Shown: positions 33,571-46,323, counted from the stretch's first letter. The stretch: DNA of 64,000 bases from Nematostella vectensis (GCF_932526225.1 NC_064048.1:10734688-10798687); one strand, 5' to 3'. Notes: generated by a model not told the origin, from the letters alone. Program-made: numbers and translations.

Positions 33571-35380
33571 GGCTTGTTGCTTGGTTCAGTTTTGATTGAT
33601 TTTTCCGGTTTCCGCTTTTTCCACTTAAAGGATTGTTTGGGTTCTTCTCTTTCCTTCCAAATCTATTGCTCCTCACACCATAGTCCACCGTTATAAACTT
33701 TTTAATAACTTCAGATGTCTTCAATGATAATCCCTGTTTAACATAGAAAACTCTATTTTTCCCTTTGATTGTAATCTCTCAACTTCCGTCTTTCTAACTT
33801 TTTTTTCCAACGTCCCCTTTATCAGTTCATTTTTGATGTTTCCGAAATTGGCTTATATAACAACTACATTTCTCATCATAATGTCACAATAAGTTTGGTT
33901 TCAACCGTAGTTTTAGGCCACTTTATACTGTTTACCTTGATGATATCTTCAACGACACCCAAGTCCAGATATTTGCTTTCTCGATGTCGGTCTAATTGTC
34001 TTTGGTTAAATGGGTGAAATCTTATCTACTTTTTTAGTTTGTCATCGACTTTTTCTATCTTCTTTTCTTCTTCTTCCTCTTTTTCTTCTTCTTTTAATCC
34101 TTCTTCCCCTTGGTTTACTTCTCTTATTTTAACTATATCTTCTTCCTTCAGATAAAAAGCCCTAAGTCTATTTCCTGAGCGTTATCCAGAGTACTTATCA
34201 TAACAATGGAAATAGATGGCATTAAATAATCCTTTTTCCCCCGAGGCAAATATAAATACGTCGTGAGAAGTACAAACTCTGCCCGCTATTGTCAAGTTCA
34301 CCAAAGAAACGACGCGCGTGCCGAAAATCACCCAAATACTCCAAGGAAATCAGGCACTCTCTGACGATGTTAAGAGAAACAAGAGACTTTCAAGGGATTA
34401 CACCACACGATAATTTGCATGAAATTGGCATCGTTATTTGAGAGGTCTGTTTGTTGGTAAGTATTTAATCTAATTTCTTGACGACGCTTTTGCGTCGAAG
34501 CTATCGCGGCAAAATGTTCAATATTTGAAGGTCATTTCTCGGTAGCCTCTCCTTAGCTGAATTTAGTTTTAACTTGTAGTTACGGTAAACACTGGAGTAC
34601 ACCGTTTCTTTGTATTCATGTGTAACCGATTACTACTGTTCTTCCCAAATGTAAGTATTTTCTTTCCTTCCGTTTCTACTCACTTCAAAAGCAAGTTTCT
34701 AAAAACCAAGAATTTCTCAGACACTCAATTTCAAATCAATTTACCTCCAAGCACTTTGCTATAATTTCCAGAGTTTCGGGTCACCCTTTTTATCCTCGAA
34801 GATTCGCTGGATCGAATTCCTAGAAGATTGTCCTCCTCTTTTCTTAGAAATTCTTCGCGACCACTCTTTCTTATTCTTCCTTACGGAGATATGGCAATGA
34901 CTCTTGGGTGCGAATACGCACTGCTCTTTGGTTGTTATGTCTTTCCCTCGACGAAACTTCAATTTTAAGTACCACTTTGTTAGGCACTGCAAACTACGTC
35001 TCCCTTAAGATCAACCACTTCCTAATTTAAAACCCCAATTGCATTTTATCCAATTATTTTTTCCCACTTCCTTTGATTCTCACGGTTGTTTCTAGCTATA
35101 TTGTCAAGCATAACCACTAAGCAGGCGATATTTAATTGTGCTTGCATGAAGAAATATCTGATTCCAGTGTTTCTCCGGCATCGTCGTTGATGAACGTTCG
35201 GGTTCTTATGAAATCCTAGCTTTCCCTTGGTTTTTGTTTCTCGCCCACGTCTTGAAAACGCCGCATCAATACGCTGAGTGCGAGTAAACGTGATGCGTGA
35301 TCTCTTAAATACTCTGGGGAAAAAAAAGAGAAACAAATCTTACCATAAAATAAGGGTGCATAGAGCGATTTTTATTAACC
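33571..35380. other. Upstream of the GPCR; no gene recognised
   Basis: A CT-rich tract (TCTTCTTCTTCC...) spans about 34045-34145. A small perfect hairpin, CGACGCTTTTGCGTCG, lies near 34481-34496. Two minus-strand frames (34759-34992 and 35046-35336) have basic, low-information sequences and are probably not genes. Confidence 0.35.
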
Positions 35381-35382
35381 TG

Positions 35383-35808
35383 TATAACGCATTCATTTTA
35401 TTAAATTCTTTCGATCTCTTGTGTTTTCCAAAGTAGAAATTAATTTTGTTTCAGTTTATTAAACCTTCCATATATACATAGAAAAGCATAACGCATTTAT
35501 TTTATTACATTATTTTGATCTCTTGTTTTTTCTAAAGTAATTAATTTTGTTTCAGTTTATAAAACCTTCGCTATAATACAGAGAACAGCATTACGCATTT
35601 TATTTTATTACATTACTTTGATCTCTTTTGTTTTCTAAAATGATTACTTTTTTAGGGTTATTAAACCTTCGCTGTACAAAGAAACCTTCGCTATTATACA
35701 AAGAAAAGTATAACGCATTTAATTTTATGCATTACTTTGATCTCTTGTGTTTTCTAAAGTGATTGATTTTGTTTTAGGGTTTATTAAACCTTCGCTGTAC
35801 AAAGAAAA
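35383..35808. repeat. About 105-bp tandem repeat, 4 diverged copies
   Basis: TAACGCATT-ATTTTATT, TTTGATCTCTTGT, TTTCTAAAGT, TTTTGTTT-AGTTTATTAAACC, TTCGCT and ACAAAGAAAAGC recur in order at about 35383, 35488, 35590 and 35708. The third unit carries a small internal duplication (CCTTCGCTGTACAAAGAAACC). Confidence 0.8.
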
Positions 35809-35902
35809 GCTATCGGGTATTTTTTATTTGTATGATGTAACTGGTTATAAATTTAAGAATTGCATTCTACGTAAGAATCGGCTGCTTGTAACCAAAAGAG
35901 CC

Positions 35903-37628
35903 TCCTCCCCCCCACATACTCATGGTGTATAAAGCTCCCTCCCTCCCACATACTCATAGTGTATAAAGCTCCCTCCCTCCCACATACTCATGGTGTATAA
36001 AGCTCCCTCCCTCCCACATACTCATGGTGTATAAAGCTCCCTCCCTCCCACATACTCATAGTGTATAAAGCTCCCTCCCTCCCACATACTCATGGTGTAT
36101 AAAGCTCTCTCCCTCCCACATACTCATGGTGTATAAAGCTCCCTTACTCCCACATACTCATGGTGTATAAAGCTCCCTCCCTCCCACATACTCATGGTGT
36201 ATAAAGCTTCCTCCCACATACTCATGGTGTATAAAGCTCCCTCCCTCCCACATACTCATGGTGTATAAAGCTTCCTCCCACATACTCATGGTGTATAAAG
36301 CTCCCTCCCTCCCATATCCTCATGGTGTATAAAGCCCCCTCCCTCCCACATCCTCATGGTGTATAAAGCTCTCTCACTCCCACATCCTCATGGTGTATAA
36401 AGCCCCCTCCCTCCCACATCCTCATGGTGTATAAAGCTCTCTCACTCCCACATACTCATGGTGTATAAAGCTCCCTCCCTCCCACATACTCATGGTGTAT
36501 AAAGCTCCCTCCCACATACTCATGGTGTATAAAGCCCCCTCCCTCCCACATACTCATAGTGTATAAAGCCCCCTCCCCACACATACTCATGGTGTATAAA
36601 GCTCCCTCCCTCCCACATACTCATGGTGTATAAAGCTTCCTCCCACATACTCATGGTGTATAAAGCTCCCTCCCTCCCACATCCTCATGGTGTATAAAGC
36701 CCCCTCCCTCCCACATCCTCATGGTGTATAAAGCTCTCTCACTCCCACATCATCATGGTGTATAAAGCTCCCTCCCTCCCACATACTCATGGTGTATAAA
36801 GCTCCCTCCCTCCCACATACTCATGGTGTATAAAGCTCCCTCCCACATACTCATGGTGTATAAAGCCCCCTCCCTCCCACATACTCATGGTGTATAAAGC
36901 TCTCTCCCACCCACATAGTCATGGTGTATAAAGCTCCCTCCCACCCACATACTCATGGTGTATAAAGCTCTCTCCCTCCCACATACTCATGGTGTATAAA
37001 GCCCCCTCCCACCCACATCCTCATGGTGTATAAAACTCCCTCCCTCCCACATCCTCATGGTGTATAAAGCTCTCTCACTCCCACATCCTCATGGTGTATA
37101 AAGCCCCCTCCCTCCCACATACTCATGGTGTATAAAGCTCCCTCCCACATACTCATGGTGTATAAAGCCCCCTCCCTCCCACATACTCATAGTGTATAAA
37201 GCCCCCTCCCTCCCACATACTCATAGTGTATAAAGCCCCCTCCCTCCCACATACTCATAGTGTATAAAGCTCCCTCCCTCCCACATACTCATAGTGTATA
37301 AAGCTTCCTCCCACATACTCATGGTGTATAAAGCTCCCTCCCACATACTCATGGTGTATAAAGCCCCCTCCCTCCCACATACTCATAGTGTATAAGGCTC
37401 CCTCCCTCCCACATACTCATAGTGTATAAAGCTTCCTCCCACATCCTCATGGTGTATAAATACCCCTCCCTCCCACATACTCATGGTGTATAAAGACCCC
37501 TCCCTCCCACATCCTCATGGTGTATAAAGCCCCCTCCCTCCCACATACTCATAGTGTATAAGGCTCCCTCCCTCCCACATACTTATAGTGTATAAAGCTC
37601 CCTCCCACATACTCATCGTATATAAAGC
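35903..37628. repeat. 34-bp minisatellite with TATAAA core, about 52 copies
   Basis: Units read CACATACTCATGGTGTATAAAGCTCCCTCCCTCC, with shorter 26-bp versions lacking one CCCTCCCT block, and variants CATCCTC, CATAGTG and GCCCCC. Almost every unit carries GTGTATAAAG, a TATA-box-like word. Length variants are interspersed rather than clustered, implying repeated block duplications. Confidence 0.95.
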
Positions 37629-37639
37629 TGCGATACTGA

Positions 37640-38400
37640 AAGGTTTTTGGTTGTATACTAGTTGCAATAAAAGCCAATAGAAAGCAAATGCCTACTTCAG
37701 ATGAGGCGGCTAGCATTAAAATAGGCAATGTCTATACATAGCGCAACATTAATACAAAACCATTTATTAAATTCAGTGCTAACTTTTATATAATACTTTT
37801 TTATTGCTCTCCCGTATTTTTTTCCTTTTTTTACGAATAAGTATTTTACATGCATTGTCTCTTCAATTTACTAATAAAAGAAAAAAGGACATTGGCCTTT
37901 TTTCTATTACAATATAGGGGTTGATAATGTGTTGATTATAACACATTTTAGAAACAATATGGAGATGCCAAAAGCAATATGGAGGTAAGTGGGTTACCGC
38001 GATTACCATCTCTTTAACCAATCAGATTGCAAGGGATAAGTCCCTTGAGTCTGGTAGTAAAATTTACTCAACAGGAGCCAATCACAATTGACACTTTGGT
38101 AAGTAACCCAAACTTAAAACCATATGTTTTCCAAAATGGGCCGATTGCTTCCTTTTTATCTCTTTTTATCTCGAAAATGTGTTTTATACGTTTTTTTCAT
38201 TGTTATATTTACTATTATTATTGATATTTAATCACAATTACTAAAATGGTGCAATACCAGATGGCAATGGCCATCCACAGGAATCCTGAAGAGGAATCCG
38301 ACTCCTCAAATCGCTACCTGACTCGCTACCTAACGCCCGGCGTCTGGGCACGACACTACATCCCAGAGTAAAATTGCGAGCAAACAAAGCCGCGAATAGA
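37640..38400. other. No gene recognised
   Basis: AT-rich sequence with a CAATATGGAG word repeated near 37955-37985. No coding or RNA gene was seen. Confidence 0.3.
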
Positions 38401-38422
38401 ATATCTAGAGCAGGAAAATTAT

Positions 38423-38424
38423 TA

Positions 38425-38457
<33 letters not shown>

Positions 38458-38488
38458 CCGTCACCGTCACCGTCACCGTCACCGTCAC

Positions 38489-38530
<42 letters not shown>

Positions 38531-38555
38531 AGTCATCGCCATCATCATCATCATT
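38423..38555. repeat. CGTCAT/CGTCAC hexanucleotide microsatellite
   Basis: Blocks of CGTCAT flank a central block of CGTCAC, and the run ends in CATCAT. The Met-Thr/Val-Thr open frame on the minus strand is a by-product. Confidence 0.95.
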
Positions 38556-38640
38556 ATGAATTTAGGCTTGGGTCCCCCTGACACCTTATATAAGTGCTCC
38601 AAGACTGATATACTATAGCCTTCCTGTAGCCTGTAGATTC

Positions 38641-38778
38641 CCGGCACGAAAACCCCGAAAACACAGAGTTCGCATATCACGGCCGCTATTTTTCCTCCCC
38701 CTCCCCCTACGCAGCGGATAATACAAGATGGCGGCCGTGTGATATGCGAACTCCGTGTTTTCGGGGTTTTCTTGCCGG
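38641..38778. mobile_element. Palindromic MITE-like element with 46-48-bp arms
   Basis: The left arm at 38641-38686 starts CCGGCACGAAAACCCCGAAA. The right arm at about 38731-38778 is its reverse complement with few mismatches and one 2-bp indel. A pyrimidine-rich loop of about 45 bp separates them. The right arm begins with AAGATGGCGGCC and its flank (AAAGCCTAGAGGCAGGCTAGA) is echoed at 2440-2460, so the sequence belongs to a dispersed family. No certain target duplication was seen. Confidence 0.75.
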
Positions 38779-38829
38779 AAAAACTACTAAAGCCTAGAGG
38801 CAGGCTAGATATTACTATTGACAGAAAGT

Positions 38830-40900
38830 ATCAAATATTTTAAAGCGCACTTGAATATAAGTGCCTTTAAACTAGATAAATACTATCCGTGTTATGAAAT
38901 ATACCATACCCGGGAGAGGGCAAACATGGTCTTCAATATCAACCAGATATCAAGCAGAGATTTTAAGGTTCATTTGTAGAGCATAAATCATTCCTGTAAA
39001 CACGGGATATTTGAGCGGCGTAGTAATTTGGGCGTTTAATTTACAATTTAGAAATATATAATGGTTATGGCATTAAAGCATACAAAGGTATCTAAAGTAC
39101 CACTATCTGTAATATGTATTTAGAATAATTAATCATAAGTTTAAATCACGACCAACCGACTTTATATCTCAACACGACAGGACTTTTCACTCAAAGAGAA
39201 TTTTAAATCCTTGTAGGTCGTAATCGACTCAAATTACAATAAAAGTGAGTAATTTGAACTGATTTGCAAATGTTTGTGGTGATTATATACTTACATGCAA
39301 GGCGAAGTTGGTCGCCGTTTGATCGAAAAGAACGCGTGAATCAACGGTGGACTGTAGAGAAGAACTGGCTTAGTCTCTTAGAGCAAGGAGCGCTTGGGCG
39401 TCTTTGTAAAGAAGCATCTAGAATATTGCTTAAGAAATCGGAAGTTCATATTCCATAAGAGAACAGGCGGCTATTAGCGATAAGAGTCTTTAGATGGCAC
39501 GCGTAAAACATCTAAAGGAAGTCTCATCTGATTGGTTGACTTTTATTTAGCAAAGAGGTTCTTGTGACTTCATGCAATATTGTGTAAAACATCTTAAGAT
39601 GCTTCTTTCTGGTTAGCAAGTGTCCGTAACGACTACTTGTTATTGAATAAGGGCAAAAAGTACAGCTTGTCTGAGTAAAACGAAGAAGTCGAAGCAATGG
39701 ATGGAACATAAAGAGGGCAATTGCCGCTAAATGGCGCTCTTTTGTTTAGTCAGACGAATCCCAAGCACATACGCTTAAATGAGTTAATAGACCTCATGTG
39801 TCCTCTGCCTTTGTTATGGCATAACTTAGCTTTCCAGGGTTTGAATAGAAAAAAAAAAATATAAAAAAAGCCTAAAGGGGAAACCCGAGAAAAGAAATTA
39901 ATAGCGATTGAAGTTAAGATTACTTCTAGCTTTCTGCACGATAGTGACAGAAACAAACGCTTTTAAAAAAGGTCAAGACATATTGATACGCTTTAAAAGA
40001 AATTTTAATGTTTTTTAATGTTTTTAAAAAACAAGAGCTGTTAAGTGTAAACCTTCATCAAGATTATCGGTGGTCTAAATGCACAAATACCCTGATAAAG
40101 CAACATTCACACCATCTGATAATCTCACAGCTTTGCAAAGTTTGGTGTTGTATTTAATGTGCAAGTTGATTTTTTTAAAAAAAGGCAGCGATCCTTTGAT
40201 AAACTTTATCAAAGAATCAAAGAATTTGATTATTAACACGGTTAAGTTTTATTTTTCAGTCAAAAATCTGTCAAACAACATCGATCATCTACAAGAGAAA
40301 AATATACCCGGAGCTTTTATCTCATTTTAATCCTTGGCTGCTATTGAGTATAAACAGGGCTCCCTGTGTTTTTCATCGGATTATTTTTTAAGCGCACACT
40401 TCCTTATTTGTCTCGTTTGCTCGCAGCGTCTAATGTTAACTATCTTTTTTATTCTGTTAATCAACTTTTGCGAAGAGCCCAAAGAGAATTGTCTATTTAC
40501 GCAAGCTGTTCACGCTGAGCTGGGAGGGATTGAGATATTTAATCTTATAAGATTAATATTGTATTTGAATTATGAAACTTTTTAGTTTCGTTGTTGTAAA
40601 AAAAAAAAAAAAAAAACGAAGGCGCGGCTTTTTCGAATTATTGGATTCTGTCCTCATATCTATCTTCTTCATAGTGGGTAAAAGCGTAGAAAAAGGCGAG
40701 CTCGTTCACATTTTTAATCAGATAAGTTACTCTGATCAGAAAAAGAAAAACACTCATGATGACAATAAGTTTTGCTTGCTACATTTACATACATGCATAG
40801 ACTCTTTTTGTAATTTTCGATACTTATGATAGCACTTACTGCGCTAGTAATTTAGATAGATACATGCATATCAGTGCATGTATTTTTACAAACCCTCTCC
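38830..40900. other. No gene recognised
   Basis: AT-rich with several short frames of 60-85 codons that show no family motifs. An A-run lies at about 40599-40616. I do not support any of the frames as genes. Confidence 0.35.
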
Positions 40901-40917
40901 TGTCCACTCTAGGTGAG

Positions 40918-42720
40918 CTTTGGATGAGTAACATGCCCTGTTCACGTGCACTATAGGTGAGTAACATGCCCTGTTCACGTGCACTATAGGTGAGTAACAT
41001 GCCCTGTTCACGTGCTCTATAGGTGAGTAACATGCCCTGTTCACACCGTACACTGTAGTTAGAAAAAAAAGCTCTGTTCACGGTAATGTAGGTGGGTGTT
41101 CACGTGCACTATAGGTGAGTAACATGTCCTGTCCACGTGCACTATAGGTGAGTAACAGGCCCTGTTCACGTGCACTATAGGTAAGTAACATGCCCTGTTC
41201 ACGTGCACCATAAGTGAGTAACAGGCCCTTTTCACGTGCACTATAGGTGAGTAACATGCCCTGTTCACGTGCTCTATAGGTGAGTAACATGCCCTGTTCA
41301 CGTGCACTATAGGTGAGTAACATGCCCTGTTCACGTGCACTATAGGTGAGTAACAGGCCCTGTTCACGTGCACTATAGGTGAGACACATGCCCTGTTCAC
41401 GTGCACTATAGGTGAGTAACATGCCCTGTTCACGTGCACTATAGGTGAGTAACAGGCCCTGTTCACGTGCACTATAGGTGAGACACATGCCCTGTTCACG
41501 TGCACTATAGGTGAGTAACATGCCCTGTTCACGTGCACTATAGTTGAGTAACATGCCCTGTTCACGTACACTATAGTTGAGTAACATGCCCTGTTCACGT
41601 GCACTATAGGTGAGTAACAGGCCCTGTTCACGTACACTATAGTTGAGTAACATGCCCTGTTCACGTACACTATAGTTGAGTAACATGCCCTGTTCACGTG
41701 CATTATAGGTGAGTAACATGCCCTGTTAACGTACACTATAGTTGAGTAACATGCCGTGTCCACGTGCACTATAGGTGAGTAACATGCCCTGTTCACGTGC
41801 ACTAAAGGTGAGTAACATGCCCTGTTCACGTGCACTATAGATAAGTAACATGCAATGTTCACGTGCACTATAGGTAAGTAACATGCCCTGTCCACGTGCA
41901 CTTTAGGTGAGTAACATGCTCTGTTCACGTGCATTATAGGTGAGTAAAATGCCCTGTTCACGCGTTCATGTCCCTTGAATTGTAACTATTCTGCCTCGGG
42001 ATCACCAACTAAATTATAGGTGAGTAACATGCCCTGTTCACGTGCACTATAGGTAAGTATTATGCCCTGTTCACGTGCACTATAGTTGAGTAACATGCCC
42101 TGTTCACGTACACTATAGTTGAGTAACATGCCCTGTTCACGTGCACTATAGGTGAGTAACAGGCCCTGTTCACGTACACTATAGTTGAGTAACATGCCCT
42201 GTTCACGTACACTATAGTTGAGTAACATGCCCTGTTCACGTGCATTATAGGTGAGTAACATGCCCTGTTAACGTACACTATAGTTGAGTAACATGCCGTG
42301 TCCACGTGCACTATAGGTGAGTAACATGCCCTGTTCACGTGCACTAAAGGTGAGTAACATGCCCTGTTCACGTGCACTATAGATAAGTAACATGCAATGT
42401 TCACGTGCACTATAGGTAAGTAACATGCCCTGTCCACGTGCACTTTAGGTGAGTAACATGCTCTGTTCACGTGCATTATAGGTGAGTAAAATGCCCTGTT
42501 CACGCGTTCATGTCCCTTGAATTGTAACTATTCTGCCTCGGGATCACCAACTAAATTATAGGTGAGTAACATGCCCTGTTCACGTGCACTATAGGTAAGT
42601 ATTATGCCCTGTTCACGTGCACTATAGTTGAGTAACATGTCCCGTTCACGTGCACTATAGGTGAGTAACATGCTCTGTTCACGTGCATTATAGGTGAGTA
42701 AAATGCCCTGTTCACGCGTC
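40918..42720. repeat. 33-bp minisatellite with E-box core, about 54 copies, with a 541-bp segmental duplication
   Basis: Units read CATGCCCTGTTCACGTGCACTATAGGTGAGTAA, each holding CACGTG, with variants CACGTACAC, GTTGAG and GACACATG. Because 33 is a multiple of 3, long frames of 213 and 300 codons appear on the minus strand (11-residue repeat VHVNRACYSPI). These are artefacts. About 41521-42061 and 42062-42602 are near-identical, both including a copy of the terminal codons of the gene at 42740. Confidence 0.95.
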
Positions 42721-42739
42721 CATGTCCCTTGAATTGTAA

Positions 42740-44089
42740 CTATTCTGCCTCGGGATCACCAACTAAACTCGGTAAATCGTTTGTTGTCGAAGTTCGACCT
42801 TGGGTCCTAACAACTTTACGCGACCAGACATTATAGTCTTTATCTTGAAGTGTGAATGCCCCCGGTAGGATATAGCAGCCTCCTTCATTGTCAACGTACG
42901 CCGTGTACTCAAGCATGGGAAAACGGGGAGTTTTCTTAGTGGGTTCCTGTGTCTGTTCTGGCTTAGCATTTTTAGGTTTTACTTGCTGTTTTTCTTGCTT
43001 TGCCTTCGCTGTGTTCTCGGCACTTTGAAATTTGTATCTTACTTTTGTTCTTTCATTTATTGCTTTTAGATTCTGTTGTCTTGTCTCTTCGATTTGTTTT
43101 TTGCATTCGTCACAATGCGGTCCCTTTGATGATCTTTTTGCTTGCGGAAGATTGTCGATGCTTGGGAAAAATGCGTTTCTTACATCGTTTCTTTTCTCGT
43201 ATTTAGCACAGAGGAGACTGTTCCCGCCATTTTGCGTTTCACGCTCGCGCGCGAGCTCTTTGCCGCCAATTTGTAATTGTCGCTCGTGTAAGCGCACGGG
43301 GCATGTGCAGAATGTTTGTCCATCTTCGTCAGAACTTTCTGACGATTTATACTCCACCGATTCTCTAGTACAAGCCAAATGAAAAGACTTGGCTCTTTCA
43401 CTTTTCCTGGTTTTACTGCGATTTGATTTACCGTTCTCTGCATTTCCAGAACCGTCTTTCACTTCAACACATTGAACCCTGATAAGATCATTTAATTTCG
43501 GCCCATCTTCCTTGGTGCAATACGTCCCAGTCCCGGCTCTTAAAGGAAGCTTTTGTCCAGTCTTATACGCCTTTCTCGGGATTCTATCAAAACTTTGTTG
43601 CCTTTTGAGCTGATTCAAATTCTGCTCACTAGAATCAGCTTGAATCAAGTTTGTTATTCCTACGCTGCTTGGACAATTGATCTGAGACAATCTCGACAAT
43701 GCAAGACCGTCTGGGCTGACTTCAAAAAAGGGCATTTCGCCCTTTGAAATGATTCTTTTCTCTCTTCGAAGATGGTCTTGAAACCCATCTATAACTTTTC
43801 CGCCAACATCTCTTGTGTTCTCAATAAAAGGGCCCAAAATAGATGATTTACATTCGAGATACTTTGCCGTATTTAAGCTAGCGTGTTTTGCACGTCTTTG
43901 GTAGTCCTTAAGAGTTTCAACTTCCGATTTCTCTTTGCGTAGATCTACGATTTCTTCCTTCAACTTTTGCGTCTTTAGAAAGCGTAAGTGCGATAGCTCT
44001 TCCTCTAGTATTTGATTCACGTGGCCAAGTCCGTATCTCGTCACAGGGGCATTGCTCATGTCAAATACTTGGGGAGGGTAATGTTCCAT
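42740..44089 (-). CDS. Unrecognised protein with C-terminal DYNxWSRK motif (paralogue 1)
   Basis: Single exon of 449 residues from the ATG at 44089 (MEHYPPQVFDM) to TAG at 42740-42742. I do not recognise a named family. Residues about 24-62 are a probable coiled coil (EEELSHLRFL...LRKEKSEVETL). The middle is polar with Ser- and Lys-rich stretches and two Cys pairs (FCTCP and HCDECK). The C-terminal region, about 390-425, has GGCYILPGAFTLQDKDYNVW followed by SRK. This motif, GC-x3/4-PG-x3-LQ-x2-DYN-x-WSRK, is also at the C-terminus of the single-exon gene at 48034-49212 on the same strand, so the two look like diverged tandem duplicates. There is no signal peptide or membrane segment, so it is likely cytoplasmic or nuclear. 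The last codons (LVGDPEAE and stop) are repeated twice in the downstream minisatellite. Confidence 0.75.
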   Translation of the reverse strand: MEHYPPQVFDMSNAPVTRYGLGHVNQILEEELSHLRFLKTQKLKEEIVDLRKEKSEVETLKDYQRRAKHASLNTAKYLECKSSILGPFIENTRDVGGKVIDGFQDHLRREKRIISKGEMPFFEVSPDGLALSRLSQINCPSSVGITNLIQADSSEQNLNQLKRQQSFDRIPRKAYKTGQKLPLRAGTGTYCTKEDGPKLNDLIRVQCVEVKDGSGNAENGKSNRSKTRKSERAKSFHLACTRESVEYKSSESSDEDGQTFCTCPVRLHERQLQIGGKELARERETQNGGNSLLCAKYEKRNDVRNAFFPSIDNLPQAKRSSKGPHCDECKKQIEETRQQNLKAINERTKVRYKFQSAENTAKAKQEKQQVKPKNAKPEQTQEPTKKTPRFPMLEYTAYVDNEGGCYILPGAFTLQDKDYNVWSRKVVRTQGRTSTTNDLPSLVGDPEAE

Positions 44090-45240
44090 GATAGGTCTTC
44101 AGCATAATTTTAGCAGCCAAGTTCAATAAATATCAACTTGTCAACCCCAAGGTAATACATATATAGCGAAACAGATCGCTTTTCCTCTTCTCTTGCGATG
44201 AAACGGCCAGATAAATAGTATTAAGGAGTATCAAGGATTGATATATTTCAGATAGAAAAAAAAACAGTCGCTCTTTTTCTTCACCGTCGAGAGAACAAAT
44301 CAGGGAAATTTTCATAAAAACGACGATTAAAGCCGAAGTAATCCAAAAAGTAGAACAAGTCTCTGCTTCGCTTCCTTTCCAACTAGCACAATAGCCCAGA
44401 GATCTGGAGCAAGGCGCCTAATTTAATTCTCGTCCGCTATGCTCGAATTCGCCTGGATTTGACTGAAAGCCGCCTTTGTCAGAATATCCAACTGTTAGGC
44501 ACGCGCATATGTTTCGATACAAATAATTCTGAGAGAATTATTATGCAGTTGGGAGGGCTTCCGCGTTGGCTGGTGTCTCAATAGAGACCTTTGTACATCC
44601 GAAATTTCGTAATGTACATATATCCTCGTCTGCTGCGACAACTTAACAAGAGTCAAGAGCTAACTTCTGAATCTATTAGCGACAAACCATAAGAGAATTC
44701 AATTATTCGACCATCGCTAAGCCTCCAGTAATTGTGCTTTCAACTACAACTAATCCCTTTTCAATAAAACTAACTGTTTACTGTAAGGGGACGCCGGTTA
44801 TGTAAACACAACAAAACAGAGAGTTCTATTGATCAAAAGCGATGAATATTTTTAAGGTGTTGATATGTTTCGTTTGCCAAATAGTACAGTCGAAAAAATG
44901 TAAGGGAAAGATAGAATAGACTTTTGCGCTTGAAAATTGAGCATATACATAATGTATAATGGGTGAAATTTTCAATTAGATTTTTGATCATTTGTACAAG
45001 TCGTGTACTGTGTCCTTCGTGTTTTGTTTACTTAAGGATTTTAACTAATATTAAGACTGTATGTCTGTAGTGATTATTATGCTGGTGTGAAGTTGGCTTT
45101 AAAACTCCACAATGGCATGAGTTTGATTATCGAATCCACGGCTCATTTAAAAAAGAGCGGTCACCGACTATAATAGGATTGCACTAAAAATACTTTTTTT
45201 TTAGTACAACTTTTTTAGTATTTTAATCTAAAAAGCCACG
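44090..45240. other. Spacer between the paralogous genes; nothing recognised
   Basis: AT-rich and without homology. The promoter of the 44089 gene should lie at its left end, but no TATA or initiator could be assigned. Confidence 0.3.
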
Positions 45241-45264
45241 TGCATTTTTGGCGCGCGCTTCGGC

Positions 45265-45760
45265 TTTTGGCAGTAAATAACAACAATAAAAAGCAAATTA
45301 TTCATCGCTTACAAATCAGCAAGGAAATTTATATGCCAGAAAGGGACTCTTTTTAATGAAATATTTTATTTCCCCTCGCTTACTTGTCGCAGCCATTTCT
45401 CTGTGTTTGTTCCACTATAGAAGAGATATGTTTTTTAGTGCATATTTTTTTTCTCAGTTGCCTGTTACATATTCCATATCAATATTTGGGTGACCTTAAA
45501 TCTCGCTCGGCCAATCTCTTGGAGGCCTGGGTCTAAGGGCTTTTCAAGACTTGTGTGATAAAGATTTGACCAAGCGATAAAGTTTTTTTGACACATTTTT
45601 GCCTCGAGTCTCAAATTGAAAGGAATCAGCATTTTTCACCATGTTTTATGGAGATCAGGGAGCGGGTAAACTTTAGCTCTTCTAAATATGGGCATCAATG
45701 CCCATATAAGGCAATGCATACGAAGTACACTATCCGTGGGGAATATGTTTGATATGTTTG
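45265..45760 (+). repeat. Dispersed repeat family Y, copy 3, with adjoining block
   Basis: Positions 45475-45760 match 20095-20345 and the inverse of 3530-3812, including TGGGCATCAATGCCCATAT, which is itself a palindromic word shared with 3575-3602. Positions 45265-45400 match the block at about 3400-3510. Confidence 0.8.
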
Positions 45761-46029
45761 ATCTAACTGTTTTATGGAAGACTGGACCACACGCCAATGC
45801 CTGCGCATTGTAAACGAGGGATCCTTGGGACTCGGGCCTATTCTAAATGGCTGCCACAAAAGACAACTACGCTCCTTCCCCTCAACCTTCCTTCCGTTAG
45901 CTAGTGAGATAGTGACCAAAGATGTTAAATCATGATGGCTTTTTTGACGATCATTTATGAAGTTATAAATAATTATAAATTGTTAACACAGGAAGCCAAG
46001 TACTGTAAAAAGGCGTATAATTATCAATG

Positions 46030-46265
46030 GCTGCTGTTTCTCTAAACGGTACATAAATGAGCCTGGGTCGAGCGCGCGGTAAGCTGTGACGTTTGGGTCT
46101 CGGCCTTTTTATTCATTTTGTTTTCATTATGGCGGCCTGCAATATAGTAGTAGTAATCGTAGTTGAAGTAAACACAACTTCCAATATGTATTGTTCTAAT
46201 AAGGAATTGACCGAGCGAGGTAGAAAAAAGACACCTTACATAACAAGATTGATATGACACAAATA
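46030..46265 (+). repeat. Dispersed repeat family Z, copy 2
   Basis: Collinear with 5085-5370: GAGCCTGGGTCGAGCGCGCGG, ATGGCGGCCTGCAATAT, AAACACAA, GAGCGAG and AACAAGATTGATATG. Confidence 0.75.
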
Positions 46266-46286
46266 TCTTGATACACCTTTAACCCC

Positions 46287-46323
<37 letters not shown>

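Noticed and set aside
35903..37628. Possible CRISPR array
   Set aside because: Repeats are directly adjacent with no unique spacers, and the sequence is eukaryotic. The same holds for all other arrays here.
41059..41961. 300-codon frame with an 11-residue repeat
   Set aside because: 33-bp minisatellite read in a stop-free frame; overlapping frames are equally open and the period is a multiple of three.
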